Origin: Marinoscillum sp040218045
Lineage (GTDB): Bacteria > Bacteroidota > Bacteroidia > Cytophagales > Cyclobacteriaceae
Reading direction: 5' to 3'
Length of the DNA: 64,000 bases
Assembly: GCA_040218045.1 (NCBI GenBank)
Contig: JAVJQA010000022.1
Coordinates: 1-64,000 of the forward strand
Shown: positions 53,246 through 61,284 of the stretch, one piece after another
How positions within the stretch are numbered: the stretch's first letter is position 1
Layout of the letters: each line of letters starts with the position of its first letter
Translations under genes and position numbers: made by a program
The notes under the pieces: model-generated
Told to the model about the DNA's origin: nothing
Databases searched by the model: none
The model's input: the letters and a program-made list of their open reading frames with translations, nothing else

Positions 53246-54339
53246 CGCTGTTGGTTTAGAAGTGAGACTTTCATTCCATCATAAATTGTTCTTAGGCCAG
53301 CTACTGCTACCATTTGATCTTGCATCAAACCAGACCTCACGATAAATCCTTCCGAAGTGAGACTTCCGATTTCTATTCCCATTTTTTTCGCTTCATAGAG
53401 GTCCTCAGCTACCGGATTAAGGAGGTATACAAACAGTCCGCTTTCATCCTCGCTCACGGCCTTTACAGGAACAACCAACTGCCTCTTCTGATCTTCATCA
53501 CCAAAGGTGAACGTAACCTCAACGGGCATGCCAGGGCGTATTTCATCTGGTGGGTTGGTCAGAGAAGTAATAATCGGATAAGTACCTCCTGAAGAACTGT
53601 ATCCTACTTCGGCAATAACTCCATCAAAGTCACTGGATAGTGCAGGTATCCTGATTTTGGTTGGGCTTCCCCGCTTTACCTGACTGATGTATTTTTCAGG
53701 CACACCTACCTGTACTTCCATGTCGCTGGCATCTTCCCTGCTCATCACAAGGATAGTCTGGCCCGATCTTATTACCTCATTGGTACCAACTTTTACAGCG
53801 GAGACAATACCAGACATTGGAGCTGTAATAGTCGTGTAGGAAAGTTGAGAGCGCTGCTTCTCCAGCCTCTTCATAGCTATTTCGTGCGAGCTTTGGGCAT
53901 TGGACAATGCACTCTTGGCCTTTTCGTAATCACTCAATGAGGCATTGTTGGTTTGGTAAAGTTGCTTGATCCGTTCAAAGCTGGAAGAAGCGGTTTCTAG
54001 CTGAACTTTGGCATTCTCCACATTCAGTTGAGCCTGTTCAAATGCAAGCAAGTCATCTGTTTGGTCTAGCTGTGCGAGTACTTGCCCTTTCTTTAAACGC
54101 TGACCTACTGCAACATCCAAATTGGTAATGAGCCCTCCGGTACGAAAACTCAAGTTGGTTTCCGAACCAGATTGGGTGATCCCATTAAAGGTTCTTGTAG
54201 TTAAACCTCCGACTGATTCTACTATCCCATATTTGATCGGCTTGATCAGTTCTCGCTTTTCTTCCTCATTTGAATCCCCACATCCAAAGAGCAGGATTAA
54301 TGAAAGAAGTGCCAGATAGGTATTCTTCATTGTTTTCAT
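53242..54339 (-). CDS. RND efflux periplasmic adaptor, lipoprotein
   Basis: 365 residues; lipobox LLFGC at about residue 21. HlyD-like: LSFRTGGLITNLDVAVGQRLKKGQVLAQLD (first lipoyl half), helical hairpin with YEKAKSALSNAQSSHEIA, YTTITAPMSGIVSAVKVGTNE (second half), then beta-barrel and C-terminal domain. Connects the RND pump to the TolC-type fusion; adjacent genes share 1 bp and 4 bp. Confidence 0.9.
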   Translation of the reverse strand: MKTMKNTYLALLSLILLFGCGDSNEEEKRELIKPIKYGIVESVGGLTTRTFNGITQSGSETNLSFRTGGLITNLDVAVGQRLKKGQVLAQLDQTDDLLAFEQAQLNVENAKVQLETASSSFERIKQLYQTNNASLSDYEKAKSALSNAQSSHEIAMKRLEKQRSQLSYTTITAPMSGIVSAVKVGTNEVIRSGQTILVMSREDASDMEVQVGVPEKYISQVKRGSPTKIRIPALSSDFDGVIAEVGYSSSGGTYPIITSLTNPPDEIRPGMPVEVTFTFGDEDQKRQLVVPVKAVSEDESGLFVYLLNPVAEDLYEAKKMGIEIGSLTSEGFIVRSGLMQDQMVAVAGLRTIYDGMKVSLLNQQR

Positions 54340-56687
54340 TAGTTCTGATTGATTAAGTATTGTTGAAATCGGTTATTAAAATCCTGAACCCGCTCTTCGG
54401 ACATCAGTATGATAAAAGAACCCACATTGAATTCTAATTGCAGGTGAGCCTGGATATACTCGTAGATGGAAAAAGCTGCCGCTAGTTCGGCTTGCAATGC
54501 CGTCTGCTGCGCATCGATCAGCTGGGTAATTGTTACCTGGCCTTGTTTGTAATTTTCCTGAACCAGCTCAAAGTTTTCAAGGGCACTTTCTGATGCCGAC
54601 TGACTATATCGAATATTGGTACTTGCACTCAACAAATCGAGCACACCAGCTCTGATGCCCAGTTCTAGGTTCTGGTCCAGGAGTGTTTGAGAATAGTCCA
54701 ATTGATCCAGCCTGACTTTGGATTGTTGGATAGCTGCTTTTCTGCCGAACCCATCAAAAATCGGGAGGGAAAGGGATACCCCTACAAGCCAGGAATTGTC
54801 TTGCAATTCAGTCATACCAAGTGCCATGGCCTGGGCATCCGGGATTGATCCGGCACCACCTCTCGTTAATACCTGGGAGGTCTGGGCCTGTAGCGCAATA
54901 GTAGGTGTGTAAAGTAACCGCTGGTTCTGTTCCAACTGACGATTAGCTGCATGTATGTTTTCTACAAGTGCTTTCTTATTAGGGTTTTGTCGTTGACTTT
55001 CTGCCACTAAAAAATCTGAAACAACCCGCAAACTTTTTGGAGTTTTTACTAACTCAGAAAGAGGCCCTTGGCGAAAAGCTTTAAACAGGTCACCTTCCAG
55101 CGAAACATCCTCTACCTCAAATTCTGATTCCAGACTATTCGCCAACAGTGTATTCAATTGTAGCTTAGCCGCCAATAATGTGGTTTGTGCTTCGATCACG
55201 GACTGGTTAGCTATCGCCAACTCTGACTCCCACCGGTAAAGGTCTGTGTTATTCGAAGCACCCAGGTTTACACGAATAGCTGCCAGCTCCTTATTTTTCC
55301 GTGTGTTTGACAGGTTTTCCCGCTGTATCAGTACGTTGGTCTTGGCAGACAACACATTCAAATAAGCCTTGTACGTATCAAACAAAACCCTCAAAACTTC
55401 GGCTTCTGTGTTGTACTCCTGCGCTTGTTCCAGGTACTTAGAAATCTTGATGGCAGCTATGGCTTGCTCCGAATAGATCACCTGGGTAAAGGTGAGACCT
55501 GCTGTTAAAGACTTCTCTGGTGCATTAAATGTAGCACTTGCCCGTTCTTCATTAATCTGTGATGCAGTAAGGCCTGATTCAATACTCGGCAATACGTTTG
55601 ACCTTGCAGACTTCACACGTACCTTGCTTCGCTCTATATCTTGGTAACTGATTTGAATACTAAGATTTGATGCTAAAGATTTTTCCGCAATCTCTTCGAA
55701 GGAATACGATATGACCGCTCCCTCATTATCTCCAATAATAGTAGCCGTGAAAAGCACCTCAAAAGGAATAGGGAGCTCTATTTTTCTAGCCGTAGCAATA
55801 TTGACATACAGGTTATCTTTAGTATCCAGCGTCACGGGCATAGATGAAAGATCCGATCCTGATGCAATCTCATTAATCATGATGGCGAGTTTTCGAATCA
55901 CCTGATGCAGGTCATTTTCATTGGTCATCGATCCAAGCACACCATAATCCATCAGCCTGGCGTTACCAGAGAATGTTGGGATTTTCCGCTCATTCAGTTC
56001 AATGATCAGATGTCGAATCTGTGATTCGGTTTGACTAAAAAGCACTGTGAAATAAGCCGCATCTGTTTCTGCTGGTAATTGACTGAGCACCTTCTCCATA
56101 TTGGTACCAACAGGAATGATGGATAATCCGGTATTCAATTTTCTGGAAAGCGAATCAATCAGATTTCTTTCATTTTGTGCACTGACCGTTGATACAGCTT
56201 TCTCATCCACAAATACAACCACACGCTGGAAATCATGGATTTTGTGGAAAGCCTCCAATTCCTCTTCCAGATTCCGCGTTGGCCAGATGTACGTGAAATT
56301 CCGCTTTCCCGAGGCTCCATTTGCATAAGGAATTTCCTGCAAACCTGGGTCGATAATTCCTAAAGCAATAACAGGTGTAGAAAGGTCATTCGCCGATGAG
56401 AGGCTTTTAGCACTTATACTTCCTAATGCAATGACCAGGTCAACCTGACTATCTAATTGATCATACGACCTTTGTGCGGATTCAATGTCGACAATGCCAA
56501 ATGAGGTCGCTCCCAAACTGATTTTCCGAGATGCGCCTGTTGTCTGGTCAATCTCGTGAATCATCTGGTTGATGATCGCTTCCAGATTAGGGGATTTATC
56601 AAAATCCGAAACCACACCCACTTTGAATGGTTGTGCCCATACCGGAGTAATGCATAAGAGCAAGACAAAATATATTGTAAACTTCAT
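54339..56687 (-). CDS. Fusion: ABC-type periplasmic binding domain + TolC outer-membrane channel
   Basis: 782 residues. After the signal peptide (LLLCITPVWAQ), residues 20-325 resemble the ABC_sub_bind (TrpX-like) periplasmic binding fold: FKVGVVSDFDKSPN, VDLVIALGSISAKSL, TPVIALGIIDPGLQE, FQRVVVFVDEK, FSGNARLMDYGVLGSM. Residues about 340-770 are a TolC/OEP channel: SYQDIERSKVRVKSARSNVLPSIESGL and the mirror LVQENYKQGQVTITQLIDAQQTALQAELAA near the end. A ligand-binding lobe fixed to the channel could gate or load the pump. Normal TolC proteins are about 450 residues. Confidence 0.8.
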   Translation of the reverse strand: MKFTIYFVLLLCITPVWAQPFKVGVVSDFDKSPNLEAIINQMIHEIDQTTGASRKISLGATSFGIVDIESAQRSYDQLDSQVDLVIALGSISAKSLSSANDLSTPVIALGIIDPGLQEIPYANGASGKRNFTYIWPTRNLEEELEAFHKIHDFQRVVVFVDEKAVSTVSAQNERNLIDSLSRKLNTGLSIIPVGTNMEKVLSQLPAETDAAYFTVLFSQTESQIRHLIIELNERKIPTFSGNARLMDYGVLGSMTNENDLHQVIRKLAIMINEIASGSDLSSMPVTLDTKDNLYVNIATARKIELPIPFEVLFTATIIGDNEGAVISYSFEEIAEKSLASNLSIQISYQDIERSKVRVKSARSNVLPSIESGLTASQINEERASATFNAPEKSLTAGLTFTQVIYSEQAIAAIKISKYLEQAQEYNTEAEVLRVLFDTYKAYLNVLSAKTNVLIQRENLSNTRKNKELAAIRVNLGASNNTDLYRWESELAIANQSVIEAQTTLLAAKLQLNTLLANSLESEFEVEDVSLEGDLFKAFRQGPLSELVKTPKSLRVVSDFLVAESQRQNPNKKALVENIHAANRQLEQNQRLLYTPTIALQAQTSQVLTRGGAGSIPDAQAMALGMTELQDNSWLVGVSLSLPIFDGFGRKAAIQQSKVRLDQLDYSQTLLDQNLELGIRAGVLDLLSASTNIRYSQSASESALENFELVQENYKQGQVTITQLIDAQQTALQAELAAAFSIYEYIQAHLQLEFNVGSFIILMSEERVQDFNNRFQQYLINQN

Positions 56688-56712
56688 AGCTTAGATTAAG
56701 TGGAGTGCGCAA

Positions 56713-57069
56713 TTATTTAACTTTCGTCCATTCGAGATCTGCAGATACGAATCGGGCAGTTACCTCAAGGAGAAGTTTATCTCCTTCCACCTGACACGTT
56801 ACATCCAGAAGACTTCCTCTCTTTTTAGAATAGATTTTACCCACCCATTGGCCGTTTTCATACTTCAGATTGAGCACTTCGATTTCCGTATTTCGCTCTC
56901 CTTCCGGGTTGATAGGGTTTCCAATAAATCGGTCATCTACTTTGTAGATTTCTACTTGTGCTTCTTGTGTCTGCCATATTGCAATGATGTCGTCCTGCTT
57001 ATCCTGAGAGAACAAGTGTGTTGAAAGGATACATAGTGCAATGGTGAATAGTGTGCTGATAGTTTTCAT
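56713..57069 (-). CDS. Small exported DUF2147-like protein
   Basis: 118 residues from the ATG at 57069 (the upstream part of the frame lacks a signal peptide). Signal peptide ends STHLFSQ. The body resembles a reduced DUF2147 domain: IIAIWQTQEAQVEIYKVDDRFIGN, GERNTEIEVLNLKYENGQWVGKIYS and a beta-strand rich end. DUF2147 proteins are small beta-barrel-like periplasmic proteins of unknown role. First gene of the RND operon, 25 bp before the channel fusion. Confidence 0.6.
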   Translation of the reverse strand: MKTISTLFTIALCILSTHLFSQDKQDDIIAIWQTQEAQVEIYKVDDRFIGNPINPEGERNTEIEVLNLKYENGQWVGKIYSKKRGSLLDVTCQVEGDKLLLEVTARFVSADLEWTKVK

Positions 57070-57144
57070 ATTTATGCGTTTTTTTGATTTCGATGCGAAA
57101 CTATCGGCGCAAGTATTCAGCCTGAAAAAAGATGTATGAAGCAT

Positions 57145-57274
57145 GAGAATAAATGAACCAAATGGCTATTGTGATGAACAAAGCCTTTCGATTAGACAAA
57201 TGAATGGTTCATGCGACAAAATGATCGTTTCATTCATTTTATCATGTTCTCATAGAGTCTGAGTATATTATTGC
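57145..57274. promoter_or_regulatory. Divergent control region with ATGAAC repeats
   Basis: Between the RND operon and the LytS gene are ATGAACC (57153-57159), ATGAAC (57174-57179) and inverted GGTTCAT (57206-57212), plus a TGAATG ... CATTCA pair further on. Spaced short repeats of this sort suit a LytTR-type regulator, which binds paired sites. Binding not shown. Confidence 0.4.
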
Positions 57275-58321
57275 ATGATGAGTCAAGCATTATCGAGGAC
57301 AGAACGTTTCCTCAAAGTGGGGCCTAACCTGCTTTGGTTCGGTATTCACGCGGCTATCAGTTTAGTACTGATCTTTCAGCGAAGTGTCGCGGAAACTATT
57401 TACTATTTGGTCACTTATGCCTTTTTTGGCACGCTGATTATTTGGTTTTTTGGATATAAGATTTTCCCACAATACTTATCACGTGAGGGAAAAATTGACA
57501 GTAGGTTAGGTCTTCTAATTGGTATCAATGTGCTGTTTTTGGTTGGTGGAATATATGCGCATACTTTTATGTCCGAGGCGCTGGAATTGACACAAGTAAG
57601 AGAAGATTATGCTCCCAAGTCAGTAAGGATAATCTTATGGATATTGATGGTTTTTCTGGGGATCATATACATGGCAAGCGCTAGAGTAGCACGTGTCTAT
57701 TATCAGAATGCAATCCAGAAGATTGAGCATAAGGCAGAACGAGTTGAAGCAGAACTGAAATTATTGAAAAGTCAAATAAGCCCGCACTTCCTTTTTAATA
57801 CACTCAACAACATTTATGGACTGGCATACCTGAAAGATGAAAGAGCTGCTGTCATGATCTCTAAACTATCCAAGCTACTTCGATATTTGCTTTATGACTG
57901 TGATCAGCCTAAAGTGCGGTTGGCCAAGGAAAAGGATCTGATAGAAAATTACTTGAGCATACAGCTTCTTAAACATGAGGATGCTCAGAACGTAGATTTC
58001 TACCATGCCGGAATCTCCAACGGAAATATGATTGCACCTATGATCCTTATTAATTTTATTGAAAACTGTTTTAAACATTCCGATCTGGAAAGCAATCCTG
58101 AGGGGTGGATCAAAATCAGCATGGAGGTAGAAAACAACGAACTTAATTTTAGAACTGAAAATACGATTAGAGAAGACGTTGGGGAAACTCCAATGGAACG
58201 TAAAGGAATCGGATTGACGAATTCATTGAAATTGTTAGAAGCAAATTATCCAGAGAAACACAAAGTGGAGATAACCAGAGAAAACCACATTTATCAGCTG
58301 GATTTAAAAATGACATTATGA
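57275..58321 (+). CDS. LytS-type sensor histidine kinase
   Basis: 348 residues. Four N-terminal helices (about 15-145) as membrane sensor, then a coiled segment and a His_kinase domain: LKSQISPHFLFNTLNNIYGLAY with the phospho-acceptor His, LIENYLSIQLLK, NFIENCFKHSD (N box) and GIGLTNSLKLLE (G box). ATP-dependent autophosphorylation and transfer to the adjacent LytTR regulator. The stop overlaps the regulator start by 4 bp (ATGA). Confidence 0.92.
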   Translation: MMSQALSRTERFLKVGPNLLWFGIHAAISLVLIFQRSVAETIYYLVTYAFFGTLIIWFFGYKIFPQYLSREGKIDSRLGLLIGINVLFLVGGIYAHTFMSEALELTQVREDYAPKSVRIILWILMVFLGIIYMASARVARVYYQNAIQKIEHKAERVEAELKLLKSQISPHFLFNTLNNIYGLAYLKDERAAVMISKLSKLLRYLLYDCDQPKVRLAKEKDLIENYLSIQLLKHEDAQNVDFYHAGISNGNMIAPMILINFIENCFKHSDLESNPEGWIKISMEVENNELNFRTENTIREDVGETPMERKGIGLTNSLKLLEANYPEKHKVEITRENHIYQLDLKMTL

Positions 58322-59043
58322 GTTTAAAATGCCTTATAGTCGATGATGAAAATATTGCCCGAAAAATTCTTTCGGATTATGTGAGTAAGGTACCTGAATT
58401 GGAATTGGTGGCTGCTTGTAGTTCTGCCCTCCAGGCACTCAATCATATTAAAAATGACAGCATTGATGTCTTGTTTTTGGACATTCAAATGCCTGATTTG
58501 ACGGGACTTGATTTTTTGAAAATCTTACCAAACAGGCCAGCCACGATCCTAACTACCGCCTATTCTGAGTATGCTGTTCAGAGCTACGAATTGGATGTTG
58601 TAGACTATTTACTAAAACCCATAGATTTCGAGCGGTTTTATAAGGCTGTTGCCAAAGTTATCTCCACAAAAGACTCCAAAGTTGACCATCTCCCAAAGTC
58701 CACCTCTTCGCAGCAAACTGACAAGCTATTCATCAAAGCGGATAACAAGATCGTTAAGGTCGCATTTAATGAAATCATTGTCATTAATGGAGACGGGCCT
58801 TACGTGCAGATTTTTACCGTTGATGGTCGTAAAATCATGTCGTTGCAGTCTATGCATAAGTTAGAGGAATTACTTCCTAAGAATTTTTACAGAATTCATC
58901 GCTCTCATATTGTCAACATCGACCACATAGATAGCATAAATGGTAATACTATTAGGTTAAAAGATCAGACTGCCATATTGAGCAAAAACAAACGGGACGA
59001 ATTTCTTAAGCTAATTGATCAACTCAATTTATTGGGAGATTGA
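58318..59043 (+). CDS. LytTR-family response regulator
   Basis: 241 residues. Receiver domain 1-120 with VDDENIA, phospho-acceptor Asp in VLFLDIQMPDLTGLDF, TTAYSEYAVQSYELDVVDYLLKPI. LytTR DNA-binding domain 138-238 with IKADNKIVKVAFNEIIVINGDGPYVQI, NFYRIHRSHIVNIDHID and ILSKNKRDEFLKLI. Phosphorylated by the kinase upstream; probably controls itself and the divergent RND operon through repeats at 57145-57274. Confidence 0.93.
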   Translation: MSLKCLIVDDENIARKILSDYVSKVPELELVAACSSALQALNHIKNDSIDVLFLDIQMPDLTGLDFLKILPNRPATILTTAYSEYAVQSYELDVVDYLLKPIDFERFYKAVAKVISTKDSKVDHLPKSTSSQQTDKLFIKADNKIVKVAFNEIIVINGDGPYVQIFTVDGRKIMSLQSMHKLEELLPKNFYRIHRSHIVNIDHIDSINGNTIRLKDQTAILSKNKRDEFLKLIDQLNLLGD

Positions 59044-59240
59044 TTTATTACTCCCAGAACATATCTACCTGTCCTAAAAATGAACCTGATTTTATCACCA
59101 GCCTTGCTAAATTCAAGGTTACAGATGACCAGCTCAAAGCTGAGAAAGGCTGCCATTGACGGCTTGAAAGTAATTGGCAATCAAGCAGTAGTAGAGTTGT
59201 GCCTATAGTTCATTGATAATCATTACCTAATGTTATCATT

Positions 59241-59268
59241 CCCCGGCCTGTTCCGGGGATTCTTTTTT
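59241..59268 (+). terminator. Rho-independent terminator after LytTR gene
   Basis: CCCCGG, 6-nt loop, CCGGGG, then ATTCTTTTTT. Strong GC stem with T-run about 200 bp beyond the response regulator stop. Confidence 0.85.
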
Positions 59269-59287
59269 CCCTACCCTTGTCTTCCAC

Positions 59288-59499
59288 ACACATTTGCCAT
59301 CCGCTCTACCCTCCCCTGCAATCCCAGGATGCCAAAAGAGTGCCCCAATCTTGAAATAAATTGATGTTCCTGCTTCAAATGACGAAAAAGGCCCTTCCCT
59401 TAAAAAAAAACTTTATCCCCTACCCACTCAAGGCTAGCCGCCCACACCTAAGCTATATTAACCCTGACGCTCTGGTCAGGGGATACATAACACAGGCCA
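59288..59499 (+). repeat. Dispersed repeat, copy 2 (other copy 44933-45127)
   Basis: Same ordered blocks as copy 1: ACACATTTGCCA, AAAAGAGTGC, GGCCCTTCCCTTAAA, AGCTATATTAAC (59451-59462), ATAACACAGGCCA (59487-59499). A CCTGACGC ... GGTCAGG hairpin is inserted between the last two blocks here but not in copy 1. Confidence 0.65.
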
Positions 59500-59691
59500 C
59501 CTGCCTGACGGCAGTCAGGTTATATAACTTTACTAGGGGTTTGCGTCCAGTAGCGCAGCTGATGGTTAACGCGCGCGGACTAGGGATCTTTTTTGGTCAT
59601 ATCTCAAAATCTTGTTGTACATAATAACCATTTGTAACTCCAAACCTATTATCATAATTGCTTTCAAGAAGATTTTCCCTAATTTCGTGCA

Positions 59692-60075
59692 ATGCGTTTT
59701 TTCAGAAACCATATTGTTGTTCGCGCTTTAGGCCTATTCATGGCCGCCTATGTTTTGAACTTTAGCGTGGATGCTCCGGATGCCCAGACAGACCATGTGG
59801 CTGAGGATTTGAGCATTAACGATATGGAAAGTGTCGCCGAAATTGTTCTTGAGGAATGGATGGAAATAGAAGATGCCATCCCAGAACACGACGAATCTGA
59901 CGCGAATGATAGCACCATGACATTCAAAAAATCGTTCGATTTTTTCTGCATGGAGTTTAAAAAAGAACCAGCTTATATTTCGGATTTCCTTTCGAATAAT
60001 GGTTTTCTTGCTTACCAAAAGAACTTCTATCAGCAGTTTTTCCCGGAATTTACCCCACCCCCACCCAAGGCTTAA
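59692..60075 (+). CDS. Small exported or membrane-anchored protein of unknown function
   Basis: 127 residues. The N-terminal hydrophobic helix (VVRALGLFMAAYVLNFSV) is a signal peptide or anchor; the middle is strongly acidic (WMEIEDAIPEHDESDAND) and the end is proline-rich (FTPPPPKA). No family recognised. It lies 91 bp before the third RND operon and may be its first gene; an accessory or metal-responsive role is possible but unsupported. Confidence 0.6.
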   Translation: MRFFRNHIVVRALGLFMAAYVLNFSVDAPDAQTDHVAEDLSINDMESVAEIVLEEWMEIEDAIPEHDESDANDSTMTFKKSFDFFCMEFKKEPAYISDFLSNNGFLAYQKNFYQQFFPEFTPPPPKA

Positions 60076-60166
60076 TACCCTCTATTTATTGATCTAAAAC
60101 TATGCCTGTCAGTCTGAAACTGTTTGCAGGTTAATTGTCTCTCAATCATTTTAAGCCTTTAGAATC

Positions 60167-61273
60167 ATGACAAAACATCATCATATGGTGTGCATGACCA
60201 TCTTGCTATGGATGGCAATCTCGTGTGCACCGGAAACCAAAACTACTTCTATCGAAAAATACCAGGTCACTCATCCTGTTCTGACTGATACCTCATATGT
60301 GTCAGAATATGTGGGTGAAATACGATCTATTCAAAACGTGGAAATCCGTAGCAGGCTAAACGGTTACCTGGAACAGATTCACATAGATGAAGGGCAAGAA
60401 GTACATAGTGGACAGGTATTGTTCACTGTTAATAGCAGTATTTATCAGCAGCAATATCTAAGTGCCAAAGCTGCTCTTGCCAGTACACGAGCGGCATTGA
60501 AATCAGCAGAACTGGAACTGGCAAATGTGAAGTCACTTCATGCAAAGAGCATTGCTTCCGACACTGAACTGGAACTGGCAGAAGCCAATACGGAGGGCTT
60601 GAAAGCTAAACTGGAAGAAGCTGAAGCGGCTGTAGAGCTCGCACGGTTGATGTCCTCTTTTGCTCAAATAAAAGCACCTTTTGACGGCATTGTCAATCGC
60701 ATCCCAAATAAAAAAGGCAGCCTGATTAATGAAGGCACATTGCTTACCGCTATTTCCAACTTTGATCAGATGTTTGCCTATTTCAATGTTTCCGAGCGTG
60801 AATACCTTGATTATGTGATGGATGCGAAGAAAAATCAAGATCAGGAGGTTTCGTTGGTGCTGGCCAATGACAAAACATACCCACACAAAGGAAGGATTGA
60901 GACAGTGGAAGGAGAAATAGATCCGGCTACCGGTAATATTGCCTTCCGGGCCAGTTTCCCGAATCCTGACCATATCCTAAAACATGGTGGTACCGGTAGG
61001 ATTTTATTGAAGAATACGCTCCAAAATGCGCTACTGATCCCTCAGAAATCCACCTTTGACCGTCAGGAAAACCTTTGTGTTTTTGTTGTGGATAAAGACA
61101 GTATTGTCCGTGTTCGGAATGTGGTTCCGCTGATGCGGTTGCCTCGGCTTTTTGCAGTTAGTTCAGGCCTATCTCCTCAGGAAAGCATCATTTACGAAGG
61201 TGTACAACTGGTGAAAGAGGGTGAAAGGATCATGCCTGAGTTAGTTTCATTTCTTGATGGTTTCAACCAGTAA
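60167..61273 (+). CDS. RND efflux periplasmic adaptor, lipoprotein
   Basis: 368 residues; lipobox AISC at about residue 20. MFP signature: EYVGEIRSIQNVEIRSRLNGYLEQIHIDEGQEVHSGQVLF, hairpin with ELELAEANTEGLKAKLEEAEAAVELA, FAQIKAPFDGIVNRI, and the AcrA-like barrel (FDQMFAYFNVSEREYLDYV). Of the AcrA/MexA type. 11 bp before the RND pump gene. Confidence 0.9.
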   Translation: MTKHHHMVCMTILLWMAISCAPETKTTSIEKYQVTHPVLTDTSYVSEYVGEIRSIQNVEIRSRLNGYLEQIHIDEGQEVHSGQVLFTVNSSIYQQQYLSAKAALASTRAALKSAELELANVKSLHAKSIASDTELELAEANTEGLKAKLEEAEAAVELARLMSSFAQIKAPFDGIVNRIPNKKGSLINEGTLLTAISNFDQMFAYFNVSEREYLDYVMDAKKNQDQEVSLVLANDKTYPHKGRIETVEGEIDPATGNIAFRASFPNPDHILKHGGTGRILLKNTLQNALLIPQKSTFDRQENLCVFVVDKDSIVRVRNVVPLMRLPRLFAVSSGLSPQESIIYEGVQLVKEGERIMPELVSFLDGFNQ

Positions 61274-61284
61274 ATTTTAGAATC

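Larger units (their letters stand above)
59044..59691. other. Spacer with terminator and dispersed repeat
   Basis: Contains the terminator at 59241-59268 and the dispersed repeat at 59288-59499, then GC-rich palindromic sequence (CCTGACGCTCTGGTCAGG, about 59463-59480; TAGCGCAGCTGATGG, about 59550). An ORF crossing it has no protein character. Confidence 0.55.
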
